Below, one piece after another: positions 8,066 to 16,289 of a DNA stretch of 47,822 bases. The notes under the pieces are model-generated. The model did no database searches and was not told the origin of the DNA. It was given only the letters and a program-made list of their open reading frames with translations. The DNA lies in contig JBEIJQ010000003.1 of the NCBI GenBank assembly GCA_040380145.1, positions 1 through 47,822 on the forward strand, in the 5' to 3' direction. The DNA comes from JBEIJQ01 sp040380145 (GTDB lineage: Bacteria; Bacteroidota; Bacteroidia; Chitinophagales; Saprospiraceae). The first letter of the stretch is position 1, and the number at the start of each line of letters is the position of its first letter. The position numbers and the translations under genes were made by a program.

Positions 8066-8868
8066 TAGATCCACAGGTCGTGTTCGAAGTTGAACAGGTT
8101 TTCCTGTATGCGCTCCGACATCATCCGCGCGTCTTCTTCTTCGAAAAGTTGTTCCAAAGAGGCGTCCCAGACATTGGACAGTTTGGTGATGGGGCCAAAA
8201 AAATAATGGGCCTCGAAAAGTGCCTCCCAGCTCACGCGCACGCGGCTTCGCGGATCGAGCGGAGCGGCGTGTTGGGCGAAGAACAAGCGGCTGTCGGGAT
8301 AATGGATCCAGCACAGCGGGTATTCCCAGTAGGGCTCTCCCAAGTTGTCGCGCTTCAACGCAAGGGGCGCGATGCCGATGACGCGCACTTGGAAACGGGA
8401 GCGTTGCTTGTCGAAAAACCAGATTTCCTGTACGCGGAAGCGCATCACATCGCGGGCGGTGACGGAGCGGTCCACGATATCGGTGCAGACGCCGCCCGGA
8501 GCGTTTTCGTCCGCCAAGAGCAGCGTGTCGAGGCGGCGGATCTTTCCGCGCATTTCCTCCGTCGGAACGGGTTCCGCGAAATCGTCGGCGCGGTATCCCA
8601 CGAGCTGTCCGTTGGCCAATCCGTCCAGTACGAGCTGGAAAAAAGGACTTTCCCACTGCGCGAAATGCCGGTTTTCGACGACCGTCAGATCAATGTCCCG
8701 CCAAATCCTTTTTTCCCAAAAAACATCCGCCTCGCGCAGCGGCGGATAGGCCAGCACGAGGTGTTCCGGTTTTTCGCCCGCCTGCTGCGGAGTGCCGAGC
8801 ACGGGCGTTTGGGCCTTCAACGGGGCAAAAAGAGCCCAGCAAGCCATGAGCTTGAGAAAAATACGCAT
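8056..8868 (-). CDS. gldN: Gliding motility / type IX secretion protein GldN
   Basis: A 270-residue exported protein with an N-terminal signal peptide (to about residue 19, ending LKAQ). It carries the GldN/PorN hallmarks: READVFWEKRIWRDIDL near the N-terminus, the central EIWFFDKQRSRFQVRVIGIAP, the CWIHYPDSRLFFAQ strand and the C-terminal EHDLWIY. GldN/PorN forms, with GldK/PorK, the periplasmic ring of the T9SS that exports proteins with CTD sorting signals; two such cargo proteins are encoded in this window. The rest of the usual gldKLMN operon is not next to it: rarA lies upstream and a convergent mscS downstream, so it is either a detached or an extra copy. Confidence 0.9.
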   Translation of the reverse strand: MRIFLKLMACWALFAPLKAQTPVLGTPQQAGEKPEHLVLAYPPLREADVFWEKRIWRDIDLTVVENRHFAQWESPFFQLVLDGLANGQLVGYRADDFAEPVPTEEMRGKIRRLDTLLLADENAPGGVCTDIVDRSVTARDVMRFRVQEIWFFDKQRSRFQVRVIGIAPLALKRDNLGEPYWEYPLCWIHYPDSRLFFAQHAAPLDPRSRVRVSWEALFEAHYFFGPITKLSNVWDASLEQLFEEEDARMMSERIQENLFNFEHDLWIYQK

Positions 8869-9013
8869 TCCGAAAGACTGTTTTTGCCCTAACGGAAAAA
8901 AAGCGGGCCTTGGTATGCAGGGGCGGCGGGCTCATCGGGAAGCGAGGCAGGAAGCAGAAAACGGTTTTTCCCGAAACCAGCATCGGACCGACGAGCGGCT
9001 TGCTGGTTTTCCC

Positions 9014-10273
9014 TCAAGTTTTCCACCATTTGTCCAACCGCTCCTTGATGGCCTGTTCCTGGGGATTGTTGGCCGGGCGGTAGAAAACGCTGTCGGCGAG
9101 CCCATCGGGCAGGTACTGCTGCGGGGTGAAATTGCCCTGGAAATCGTGCCCATAGCGGTATCCCTTGCCGTAATCCAGTTGCTTCATGAGTTTGGTCGGT
9201 GCGTTGCGCAGGTGCAGGGGCACGGGCCGATCGCCCGTTTTGCGCACCAGGTCGAGGGCTTCCTCGATGGCCATGTAGGCGGAGTTGCTCTTGGGGGAGG
9301 TGGCCAGATAAATGGCGCCTTGGGAGAGGATGATCCGCGCCTCGGGGAGCCCCACGGCGCGCGTGGCCTCGAAGCACTGCATGGCGAGCAGCAGGGCATT
9401 GGGGTTGGCCAGCCCGATGTCCTCGGAGGCGAGGATCACCATGCGTCGGGCGATGAACAGGGGATCTTCGCCGCCCTCGATCATCCGGGCCAGCCAGTAC
9501 ACCGCGCCCTGGGGATCGCTGCCGCGCAGGGATTTGATGAAGGCCGAGGCAATGTCGTAGTGCATTTCCCCGTGCTTGTCGTAGGCCGCCATGTTCTGCG
9601 AGATGACCGCCTGCACCGTTTCGTTGTCCACCGTCACGGTTTCGCCGGTACTGGCGCCGGCCACCAGTTCGAGGGCGTTGAGGAGTTTGCGGGCATCGCC
9701 GCCGGAAAAGCGGAACAGCGCGTCGAGTTCGCGCAGATCGAAACGGCGTTTGGAGAGTACCTCGTCGGCTTGGACGGCATGGTGGACGATACGGGTCAGG
9801 TCTTCCACGCCGAGCGGTTCGAGCACATATACCTGGCAGCGCGAGAGCAGGGCCGGGATCACCTCGAAGGAAGGGTTTTCGGTGGTGGCGCCGATGAGGG
9901 TGACCACGCCCTGTTCGACCGCTCCGAGCAGGGAATCCTGTTGGGACTTGCTGAACCGGTGGATCTCGTCTATGAACAGGATGGGGCTGGGCTGGGAAAA
10001 AAAGCGTCCGCGTTTGGCCTGTTCGAGGGTTTCGCGGACATCTTTGACGCCGGCGTTCACGGCGCTGAGCGCGTGGAAGGGCCTTTCGAGGCCTTCGGCG
10101 AGCAAGCGGGCGAGGGTGGTCTTGCCCACGCCCGGCGGCCCCCACAGGATCAGCGAGGGCAGGTAGCGGTTTTCCCACACGCGGCGCAGGGCACCGCCGG
10201 GACCGACGAGGTGCTGCTGGCCCATGTAATCGTCCAAGGTGCGGGGGCGGAGGCGTTCGGCCAAAGGGAGCAT
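9014..10273 (-). CDS. rarA: Replication-associated recombination protein A (MgsA/RarA AAA+ ATPase)
   Basis: A 419-residue AAA+ ATPase of the clamp-loader-like RarA/MgsA/WRNIP1 family, which acts at stalled replication forks. Visible are the start LAERLRPRTLDDYMGQQHLV, Walker A GPPGVGKTT at about 45-53, Walker B with DEIH at 102-105, the sensor-1 region IGATTENPSFEV, and the C-terminal tetramerisation part with KGYRYGHDFQGNFTPQQYLP. The ATG at 10273 gives the family's normal N-terminus; an upstream in-frame ATG at 10465 would add unlike residues and cross the divergent promoter region. E. coli RarA has 447 residues. It stands alone on its strand. Confidence 0.95.
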   Translation of the reverse strand: MLPLAERLRPRTLDDYMGQQHLVGPGGALRRVWENRYLPSLILWGPPGVGKTTLARLLAEGLERPFHALSAVNAGVKDVRETLEQAKRGRFFSQPSPILFIDEIHRFSKSQQDSLLGAVEQGVVTLIGATTENPSFEVIPALLSRCQVYVLEPLGVEDLTRIVHHAVQADEVLSKRRFDLRELDALFRFSGGDARKLLNALELVAGASTGETVTVDNETVQAVISQNMAAYDKHGEMHYDIASAFIKSLRGSDPQGAVYWLARMIEGGEDPLFIARRMVILASEDIGLANPNALLLAMQCFEATRAVGLPEARIILSQGAIYLATSPKSNSAYMAIEEALDLVRKTGDRPVPLHLRNAPTKLMKQLDYGKGYRYGHDFQGNFTPQQYLPDGLADSVFYRPANNPQEQAIKERLDKWWKT

Positions 10274-10328
10274 GGCGGCAGTACGGAGGGTTTGGCGGGC
10301 GGCCCGGTGCGGAACCGCTCGCGGATCG

Positions 10329-10336
10329 TATATTTG
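10329..10336 (+). promoter_or_regulatory. TAnnTTTG promoter box for the membrane protein gene
   Basis: TATATTTG matches the -7 consensus exactly and lies 38 bases before the ATG at 10374, in the divergent rarA intergenic region. No matching TTTG at the usual upstream distance. Confidence 0.45.
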
Positions 10337-10373
10337 TCCCCCGCAATATACGCGCAAAACATTTCCCGATCGG

Positions 10374-10763
10374 ATGGACAAACGGTTTTTACGCCTCGAT
10401 TTTTGGGCCGCAGTGCTGACACTGGCCTGGTTTTTTTTGCCCGGAAAATACTTTTCTTGGGCCAACAGCGCGGGCTATATCGGCGAAGAGGTCTTCCTGT
10501 CCGGCTTTGAACTGATGACCGATTTCGGCACGGGCGGTCTGTTTTTGTCCATCGTGCCGCTCAGCTGCGCTTTTATTGTGATCTGCACGATCTTCGGCGA
10601 CAACGCTTTTCTTCCCTACGCCCAAAAGGGCGTCCTGATCGGTGTGGGATTTTTCGTGCTCCGCTCCCTGATCAACAGCGTGATGCCGGGCTTTTATGTG
10701 GCCCTGGCCAGCGGATTGCTCCTGTGGTGGCTATCCAAGCGCCCGCAAGAGCCGAAACCGTAG
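10374..10763 (+). CDS. Small integral membrane protein of unknown function
   Basis: A 129-residue protein with four predicted membrane segments: around LDFWAAVLTLAWFFLPG, GGLFLSIVPLSCAFIVICTIF, KGVLIGVGFFVLRSLINSV and FYVALASGLLLWWLS. The N-terminus is basic (MDKRFLRLD) and the C-terminal tail is short and charged (KRPQEPKP). No catalytic motif or family is recognised. It is monocistronic, divergent from rarA, and preceded by a plausible promoter box. Coding status rests on the clean hydrophobic pattern, start and context. Confidence 0.7.
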   Translation: MDKRFLRLDFWAAVLTLAWFFLPGKYFSWANSAGYIGEEVFLSGFELMTDFGTGGLFLSIVPLSCAFIVICTIFGDNAFLPYAQKGVLIGVGFFVLRSLINSVMPGFYVALASGLLLWWLSKRPQEPKP

Positions 10764-10834
10764 CGATTGACCGCTGTCGGAAGGCCTTGGGGCGATGTTG
10801 GATTTACAAGTTGAATCCTGCCCGCCTATTTTGT

Positions 10835-10876
10835 CAGAATCAGGATTTACAGGATTTTAGGATTTACAGGATTTTT
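10835..10876. repeat. Intergenic GGATTTACAGGATTTT repeat
   Basis: An imperfect tandem repeat in which CAGGATTTACAGGATTT-like text occurs twice, joined by TTAGGATTTA. It sits in the 266-base gap between the membrane protein gene and the AAA ATPase gene. Similar GGATTTACAGGATT strings are, from general knowledge, dispersed in intergenic DNA of many Bacteroidota; its function is unknown. Confidence 0.6.
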
Positions 10877-10953
10877 TTCGCTCCCATTGACCGGTAAGAT
10901 TTCCTTCCGAGTCGATCTTCGATTCCCGAAGCGTTTGCCTATATTTTACGGCT

Positions 10954-10983
10954 TGCATTTCAGTTTTTTACACCTGAAATGCA
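10954..10983. repeat. Inverted repeat downstream of the AAA ATPase gene
   Basis: TGCATTTCAG and CTGAAATGCA form a perfect 10-bp stem around a ten-base loop. There is no T tract after it on either strand, so it is a weak terminator candidate for the minus-strand ATPase gene or a protein-binding palindrome. The rest of the 10764-11029 gap shows no gene. Confidence 0.5.
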
Positions 10984-11029
10984 GCCTAATCGGGGCCATT
11001 GGAGATTTTCCCCGATGAAAATTTCGGGA

Positions 11030-12496
11030 TCAATCCTCGTCGTCGTCGCGGAGCATATCGGCGAGCAGGTCGCGGAAATTGAAATGGCCCTCGATGAAGG
11101 AGCGGCTCAGCGCGTCGAATTCGGTCAGACCGTGCAGGACCAATTCCATGAACAGGTATTTATCGGCGGGCGGCACTTGGCGGGCCTCGACGAATTTGGC
11201 CAGTCCGGCCACGGCATCGAGTTGGGCGCGGTAATCCGCTTCGGGCGCATCGTTGAGCAGGTCCACCGAGTTGCCGCCGGAAAACCAGGCGTTGATCGTG
11301 CCGTAGGGATCTTTTTCCTGTCCTTTGCGCAGCTTGTCGGGATCCGGAAAGTATTGGAGGAACATTTTCTTGACGGCCTTGCCCAACAGTTGCAGTGCCA
11401 CCTCGTAAGGGCCCGACTGCTCGCCCTCGTACACCAGTTCGACTTTTCCGGTGATGGAGGGGATTACGCCCCAAAAATCGGTGAGGCGCGCGGTCCCGGT
11501 GGCTTCGCCGTTGCGCAGGATGCGCCGTTCCACGGTCGAAACGAGGTTTTCGAATCCCGAAATGGTCAAACGGGCCGAAACGCCGCTCTTGGCATCCACC
11601 AGTTCGCTTTCGCGGGCCTCGAAGGCGATGTTTTCGAGCAGTTCCTGCAACAGGCGGGGCACCGCGACGGTTTCGCGCTGTTCGGGCGAAAGTCTGGCTT
11701 CCTGTTGGGTGATCTGCCGGGCCGTTTCCAAGGTTCGGGGGTAGTGGGTGAGGATCTGGCTGGGGATCCGGTCCTTGAGCGGCGTGATGATGCTGCCCCG
11801 ATTGGTATAGTCCTCGGGATTGGCGGTGAACACGAACTGGATGTCGAGCGGTAGGCGCATCTTGAATCCGCGCACCTGGATGTCGCCCTCTTGCAGGATG
11901 TTGAACAGCGAAACCTGGATGCGGGCCTGGAGGTCGGGCAGTTCGTTGAGGCAAAAGATGGAACGGTGGGCCCTGGGCACGAGGCCGAAGTGGATGGCCC
12001 GTTCGTCGGAGTAGGGCAGTTTGAGGGTGGCGGCCTTGATCGGATCGAGGTCGCCGATGAGGTCGGCCACGGTGACATCGGGGGTGGCGAGTTTTTCCAC
12101 GAAGCGGTCGTGGCGGTGCACCCAAGCGATGGGCGTCCGGTCGCCCATTTCAGATATCAGGTCTTTGGCGAAGCGCGACAGGGGGCGCAAAGGATCGTCG
12201 TTGAGTTCCGAGCCGGCCACGATGGGCATCCATTCGTCGAGGAGGTTGACCAAGAGGCGGGCGAGGCGAGTTTTGGCCTGTCCGCGCAGTCCGAGCAACA
12301 AGAAATTGTGGCGCGAGAGGACGGCCCGTTCCACATCGGGCAGCACGGTGTCGTCGAAGCCCAGTACGCCCGGGAAGAGGGTTTCCCCGGAGCGGAGTTT
12401 GCGGACGAGGTTTTCGCGGAGTTCTTCTTTGATGCTCCGGGAGCGGTAGCCGGTGGCGACGAGCTGGCCGAGCGTGGCGATCTGAGGTGGTTGCAT
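11030..12496 (-). CDS. MoxR/magnesium-chelatase-like AAA ATPase
   Basis: A 488-residue cytoplasmic ATPase. The Walker A variant GLRGQAKT lies at 69-76 (chelatase/MoxR proteins often have A in place of the last G). The Walker B region reads IFCLNELPDLQARIQ, with Asn where most AAA proteins have Asp. FVFTANPEDYTNRGSIITP marks sensor 1 and the following loop. The C-terminal third is helical and acidic, ending LADMLRDDDED. This is the family often annotated as magnesium chelatase or sigma-54-interacting regulator in Bacteroidota and Actinobacteria; a DNA-binding domain is not seen, so the latter name is unlikely. Such ATPases usually work with a VWA-domain partner, which is absent here. Start uncertain: ATG 12496 chosen over ATG 12532. 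Confidence 0.8.
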   Translation of the reverse strand: MQPPQIATLGQLVATGYRSRSIKEELRENLVRKLRSGETLFPGVLGFDDTVLPDVERAVLSRHNFLLLGLRGQAKTRLARLLVNLLDEWMPIVAGSELNDDPLRPLSRFAKDLISEMGDRTPIAWVHRHDRFVEKLATPDVTVADLIGDLDPIKAATLKLPYSDERAIHFGLVPRAHRSIFCLNELPDLQARIQVSLFNILQEGDIQVRGFKMRLPLDIQFVFTANPEDYTNRGSIITPLKDRIPSQILTHYPRTLETARQITQQEARLSPEQRETVAVPRLLQELLENIAFEARESELVDAKSGVSARLTISGFENLVSTVERRILRNGEATGTARLTDFWGVIPSITGKVELVYEGEQSGPYEVALQLLGKAVKKMFLQYFPDPDKLRKGQEKDPYGTINAWFSGGNSVDLLNDAPEADYRAQLDAVAGLAKFVEARQVPPADKYLFMELVLHGLTEFDALSRSFIEGHFNFRDLLADMLRDDDED

Positions 12497-12564
12497 GGGC
12501 GCGGGGCGGCCATTTTGAGGCCTTTTTTCCAAACATCCCGCACCCGAAAATGTTGCGCGGGGCC

Positions 12565-12598
12565 TTTGCGCCGGAGGATGGGAAAATGATTACCTTTG
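12565..12598 (+). promoter_or_regulatory. Bacteroidota-type promoter for the DUF4253 gene
   Basis: TTTG at 12565-12568 and TACCTTTG at 12591-12598, spaced by 22 bases, fit the TTTG/TAnnTTTG consensus. A leader of about 75 bases precedes the ATG at 12681 and contains a short GC-rich hairpin (12609-12621) followed by eight Ts, which could attenuate transcription. Confidence 0.7.
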
Positions 12599-12680
12599 CG
12601 GGGCAAATGCCCTTTAGGGGCCTTTTTTTTGCACCTGTTTTTCACCCCCAAGGGTATTTTTTCATTCTTTTTTAAAAAAA

Positions 12681-13295
12681 ATGTTGACCGAAAAAGACAT
12701 CCTGCTCGCACAGCAACTGGAATTTCCCGTGACCCTGTTCGAAGATATACGCCGTTTTTCCCCCAAACAGGGAGAGTTCGAGCAAATGACGATGACGGAG
12801 CTGGATTTCGATCCGGAAACCGAGGAGGACCGTAGCTTCGAGGTGCAGTTGGCCGGTTTCACCTTTGGGTGCAACCCCGATTTGGCCGACGAGATCATCG
12901 ACGAGCTGCACGACAAGTGGTACGAGAGCGGATACTATGTCTTCTTGGCCGAAATGGACGAGGAAGAGACGCTGGACCAAGTCGGTGTCCTGAAGACCGA
13001 CGATATGTTCGAGGTGGTGCGGGCGCGCCAGACGATGTCGGGCGCCGACGACGGCATCACCACCGAAGAGATCATTGCCAAGCTGCAGGAATGGGATTCC
13101 CGTTTCCCGTTCATCGTCACCGGCGCCGATCTGAGCTGGGTCGAGGTGGCTTTCCTCGAAGTGCCCACCGACACGCTGGCCTTTGCCAAAGAGGTGCAGG
13201 CGATCTGTCCGGACATCATCACGATCGTGGGTTCCGTAGAGGAACTCGCCAACGAGATCGAGACGACCCACACGCTGTTCATGTGGTGGGAATGA
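12681..13295 (+). CDS. DUF4253-like protein
   Basis: A 204-residue acidic soluble protein without signal peptide. The C-terminal half, from about residue 130 (EIIAKLQEWDSRFPF to the end HTLFMWWE), resembles the DUF4253 family, whose members end in a Trp-rich strand. The N-terminal half (LTEKDILLAQQLEFPVTLFE) is not recognised. Function is unknown. The gene has its own promoter and overlaps the convergent nucleotidyltransferase gene by 17 bases at the 3' end. Confidence 0.7.
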   Translation: MLTEKDILLAQQLEFPVTLFEDIRRFSPKQGEFEQMTMTELDFDPETEEDRSFEVQLAGFTFGCNPDLADEIIDELHDKWYESGYYVFLAEMDEEETLDQVGVLKTDDMFEVVRARQTMSGADDGITTEEIIAKLQEWDSRFPFIVTGADLSWVEVAFLEVPTDTLAFAKEVQAICPDIITIVGSVEELANEIETTHTLFMWWE

Positions 13296-14010
13296 TCCCG
13301 CCTTCCTCGGCTTCGCGCAATTTTTCGGGACTTCCCACATCGTACCAGGTTCCGCCCGTATGATCGTAGCCCAGTATCGGGTATTGCGCGGCCAAGTCGA
13401 GGTAGAGATCCACGAGGGAAAAAACGCCTGTCTGCCGGACCAATCCCGGCAGTTCGGGCGAAATGACCTGTATTCCGCTGAATGCCAAAGAATGGGGCGC
13501 TTCGGCCGATTCGGGCACGGCACGGCGCACGGCTCCGGTGGACAGGTTGGTCCAGCCGACGAGGCGCAGGTTTTCGTCGAAGAGCAGCCTTCTGGAACTT
13601 TCGCGCCGCTGCACGGCCAGTGTGGCGATCGCTCCCGATGCGAGGTGTGCGCCGACCAGTGCGCCGAGGTCGAGGTCGGTCAGCACATCCACATTGCACA
13701 GGAGGATCGGCCCGTGCCGGTCCAACAGGTGGGCGGCGTGTAGGAGGCCTCCGCCGGTATCGCGCAGCAGGTCCCGTTCGTCGGAAAATCGGATGGCGAC
13801 GCCCCAATTGCGGCCGCGGAGGTGCGATTCGAGCAGATCGGCGAAGTGGTGCAGGTTGACCACGATCTCGGTGACGCCGGCCCGGCGCAGTTTTTCGATC
13901 GCGTGTTCGATGAGCGGGCGGCCGCCGGCCTCGACCAGCGCCTTTGGGCGGTCGGCGGTCAAACCGCGCATGCGGGAGCCCATTCCGGCGGCAAAAACGA
14001 AGGCTTGCAT
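13279..14010 (-). CDS. Sugar-1-phosphate nucleotidyltransferase (MurU-like)
   Basis: A 243-residue single-domain NTP transferase. The pyrophosphorylase signature is at residues 4-26 (FAAGMGSRM then PKALV), followed by VVNLHHFAD, the substrate loop DTGGG and the metal-binding NVDVLTD near 115. Compared with GDP-mannose or glucose-1-phosphate enzymes it lacks the C-terminal beta-helix, and it is most like MurU, which makes UDP-MurNAc from MurNAc-1-phosphate in wall recycling; a mannose-1-phosphate guanylyltransferase cannot be ruled out. The AmgK kinase often paired with MurU is not adjacent. It is divergent from the GHMP kinase gene. Confidence 0.8.
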   Translation of the reverse strand: MQAFVFAAGMGSRMRGLTADRPKALVEAGGRPLIEHAIEKLRRAGVTEIVVNLHHFADLLESHLRGRNWGVAIRFSDERDLLRDTGGGLLHAAHLLDRHGPILLCNVDVLTDLDLGALVGAHLASGAIATLAVQRRESSRRLLFDENLRLVGWTNLSTGAVRRAVPESAEAPHSLAFSGIQVISPELPGLVRQTGVFSLVDLYLDLAAQYPILGYDHTGGTWYDVGSPEKLREAEEGGIIPTT

Positions 14011-14056
14011 AAAAGGGGGCGGGAAGTGCGGGAAAAACGGGATTTTCGGGTAAATT

Positions 14057-14064
14057 TACCTTTG
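14057..14064 (+). promoter_or_regulatory. TAnnTTTG promoter box for the GHMP kinase gene
   Basis: TACCTTTG is an exact -7 match, 59 bases before the ATG at 14124. No good -33 element is visible. Confidence 0.45.
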
Positions 14065-14123
14065 TTTCCGCAAACGGGCGCCGTTGCGGCAAACGGCCTT
14101 TTTTCCACCAAACGAAGAACCCC

Positions 14124-15014
14124 ATGTCCGGCGGACTTTTTTTCCCCTCCAAGCTCCTGCTTTTCGGCGAATATACCTTGTTGCTGGGTTCTCCCGGTCT
14201 GGCGATGCCCTATCCCGTTTTCGGCGGTTCCTGGGCGCGATTTCCCGATGGAAAAGTGCCGTATCGGGATGTCCTGTTGGACCTGACGGGCTATTTGGAG
14301 ACCCTCGGCGGATTCGACACGGCCGCCCTGCGCGGCGAGTTGGACGCCGGTTGGGGATTCGACGGCAACATTCCCACAGGGTACGGGCTGGGCAGCAGTG
14401 GGGCCTTGTGCGCGGCCGTTTACCACCGCTTCTGCAAGGATCGTTTGCCGGCGGAAGCCGTCCATGCGCCCCGTCTGCGGGAGCGTTTCGCCGAGATGGA
14501 GCATTTTTTCCACGGCAACAGTTCGGGGGTGGATCCGTTGGTGTCGTATCTGAACAAGCCTCTGCTGCTGCGTTCCCGCACCGAGGTCGTCGCCTTGGAG
14601 AGTTTGGCGCTGCCGGTATCCCCGCGCATATTCTTGTTGGACACGGGTCGTCCGCGCCAAACGGCGCCCTTGGTGCAGGTTTTTTTGCAGCGCTGCCAAG
14701 AAGAAAGCTACCAAAACGCCTGTCTGAACGGGCTGACGCCCCACACTGCCGAGGCCATTTCCGCGCTTTTGGCGGGCGATTCCGCGCGGCTGTGGGCATC
14801 GTGGAGCGGCATTTCCCGTTTCCAGTCGTCGCATTTCTCGGCCATGATCCCCGAGGATCTGCAGCCGCTTTGGGAAACGGGGCTCGACACGGGCGAATTT
14901 TCCCTGAAACTTTGCGGGGCCGGTGGCGGCGGCTTTCTCTTGGGGCTGGCCATGGCCCCGCTCGAGCGCATCGAAGCGTTGGTTCCGTATCGGGAGGCGA
15001 TCCGGACGGTGTAG
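14124..15014 (+). CDS. GHMP kinase, probable mevalonate kinase
   Basis: A 296-residue GHMP-family kinase. Motif 1 is the N-terminal SKLLLFGEYTLLLG (Glu after Gly as in mevalonate kinases), motif 2 is GYGLGSSGALCAA with the phosphate-binding GLGSSGA at 88-94, and motif 3 is KLCGAGGGGF at 262-271. The order and the GEY motif favour mevalonate kinase, which phosphorylates mevalonate for isoprenoid synthesis; other pathway genes (decarboxylase, phosphomevalonate kinase) are not in the window, so the substrate is inferred. It is convergent with the aminotransferase gene, with 33 bases between. Confidence 0.75.
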   Translation: MSGGLFFPSKLLLFGEYTLLLGSPGLAMPYPVFGGSWARFPDGKVPYRDVLLDLTGYLETLGGFDTAALRGELDAGWGFDGNIPTGYGLGSSGALCAAVYHRFCKDRLPAEAVHAPRLRERFAEMEHFFHGNSSGVDPLVSYLNKPLLLRSRTEVVALESLALPVSPRIFLLDTGRPRQTAPLVQVFLQRCQEESYQNACLNGLTPHTAEAISALLAGDSARLWASWSGISRFQSSHFSAMIPEDLQPLWETGLDTGEFSLKLCGAGGGGFLLGLAMAPLERIEALVPYREAIRTV

Positions 15015-15047
15015 TGCGGGGGATTTTTTTTCTGAAAAAGGGAAAAA

Positions 15048-16241
15048 TCACCTTGCGTTGTACGCCTCCAGTCCTTTGGCCAAGCATTCCACTGCCCGCT
15101 CCAGGTCTTCCTGTTTGAGGACATAGGCGAGGCGCGCTTCTTGACGGCCGAGGCCGGGCGTGGCATAGAAACCCGAACCGGGGGCCATCATCACCGTTTC
15201 GCCTTGGTGGTCGAAGGATTCGAGCATCCAGCGGCAGAAGGTGTCCGCATCGTCCACGGGCAGGCGGACCAGCACATAGAACGCGCCACCGGGATTGGGG
15301 CATACCACGCCGGGAATGGCTTGGATGCGTTCGACGAGGAGTCGGCGGCGTGCGTCGTACTCGCGGTTGACATCGGCGAGGTAACTGTCGGGCACATCGA
15401 GGGTGGCTTCTCCGAGGATCTGTTCGAGGGTGGGGGGGCTGAGCCTTGCCTGTGCGAAGCGCAGGGCGGCGTCCATCACCTCCGGGTTGCGCGACACCAA
15501 CATGCCGATGCGGGCCCCGCAGGCGCTGTAGCGCTTGGAGATCGAGTCGATCACGATGGCGTGCTTTTCCAGACCTTCCAACGAGAGGATCGAATGGAAC
15601 TTGTTTTCTCCGTACACGAATTCGCGGTACACCTCGTCGGCGAACAAAAACAGGTCGTATTTGATCACGAGATCGCGCAGGGCCTGCAATTCTTCGAGGG
15701 AATACAAGTATCCGGTGGGGTTGCCAGGGTTGCAGATCATGATCGCCCGGGTCTTGGGCGTGATCGCCTTTTCGAACTCGCTGATGGGGGGCAGCGCGAA
15801 ATTGTTTTCGATCGTGGCCGTCACGGGCCGCACCGTGAGGCTGCCGGCACAGGCGAACCCGTTGTAGTTGGCGTACAGCGGTTCGGGTATGATGATTTCG
15901 TCGCCCGGGTCGAGGCAGCTCATGAAGCCGAAGGAAATGGCCTCGGAGCCGCCCGTGGTGACGATCACTTGGGTGTGGTCGATCGACACGCCGAGTTTGG
16001 CATAATATCCCGCCAGTTTGCGGCGGTACGATTCGAAACCGGCGGAGTGGCTGTATTCCAGCACCTTCAAGTCGGTATGTCTGACCGCGTCCATGGCCGA
16101 GGGCGGCGTGAGGATGTCGGGTTGGCCGATGTTGAGGTGGTAGATTTTGACGCCGCGCTTTTTGGCCGCTTCGGCAAAGGGGACCAGTTTGCGGATAGGC
16201 GAGGCCGGCATCGAGAGGCCCCGTTGGGAAAGCTTGGGCAT
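15048..16241 (-). CDS. PLP-dependent aminotransferase, aspartate aminotransferase type
   Basis: A 397-residue fold-type I aminotransferase (class I/II). Seen are the substrate-arm region HLNIGQPDI, TTGGSEAI in the cofactor phosphate pocket, the ICNPGNPTG motif at 169-177 with the PLP-contacting Asn, ADEVYREFVY with the pyridine-N Asp, and the Schiff-base lysine Lys236 in SISKRYSACGARIG. GGAFYVLV and the C-terminal RLAYVL region complete the small domain. Likely transaminates aspartate or a related amino acid with 2-oxoglutarate; exact specificity cannot be read. It lies 33 bases after fabF on the same strand but across a terminator. Confidence 0.9.
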   Translation of the reverse strand: MPKLSQRGLSMPASPIRKLVPFAEAAKKRGVKIYHLNIGQPDILTPPSAMDAVRHTDLKVLEYSHSAGFESYRRKLAGYYAKLGVSIDHTQVIVTTGGSEAISFGFMSCLDPGDEIIIPEPLYANYNGFACAGSLTVRPVTATIENNFALPPISEFEKAITPKTRAIMICNPGNPTGYLYSLEELQALRDLVIKYDLFLFADEVYREFVYGENKFHSILSLEGLEKHAIVIDSISKRYSACGARIGMLVSRNPEVMDAALRFAQARLSPPTLEQILGEATLDVPDSYLADVNREYDARRRLLVERIQAIPGVVCPNPGGAFYVLVRLPVDDADTFCRWMLESFDHQGETVMMAPGSGFYATPGLGRQEARLAYVLKQEDLERAVECLAKGLEAYNAR

Positions 16242-16263
16242 AGGGTAGGGGTTAACCTGGGAA

Positions 16264-16289
16264 AAAAGGCCGGATCATTCCGGCTTTTT
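16264..16289 (-). terminator. Intrinsic terminator overlapping the fabF stop codon
   Basis: On the minus strand a GCCGGA/TCCGGC stem, extended by A-T pairs, has the tetraloop ATGA, which contains most of the fabF TGA stop, and is followed by CTTTTTT. The flanking A run on the other side makes it nearly symmetrical. It may reduce read-through into the aminotransferase gene. Confidence 0.75.
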
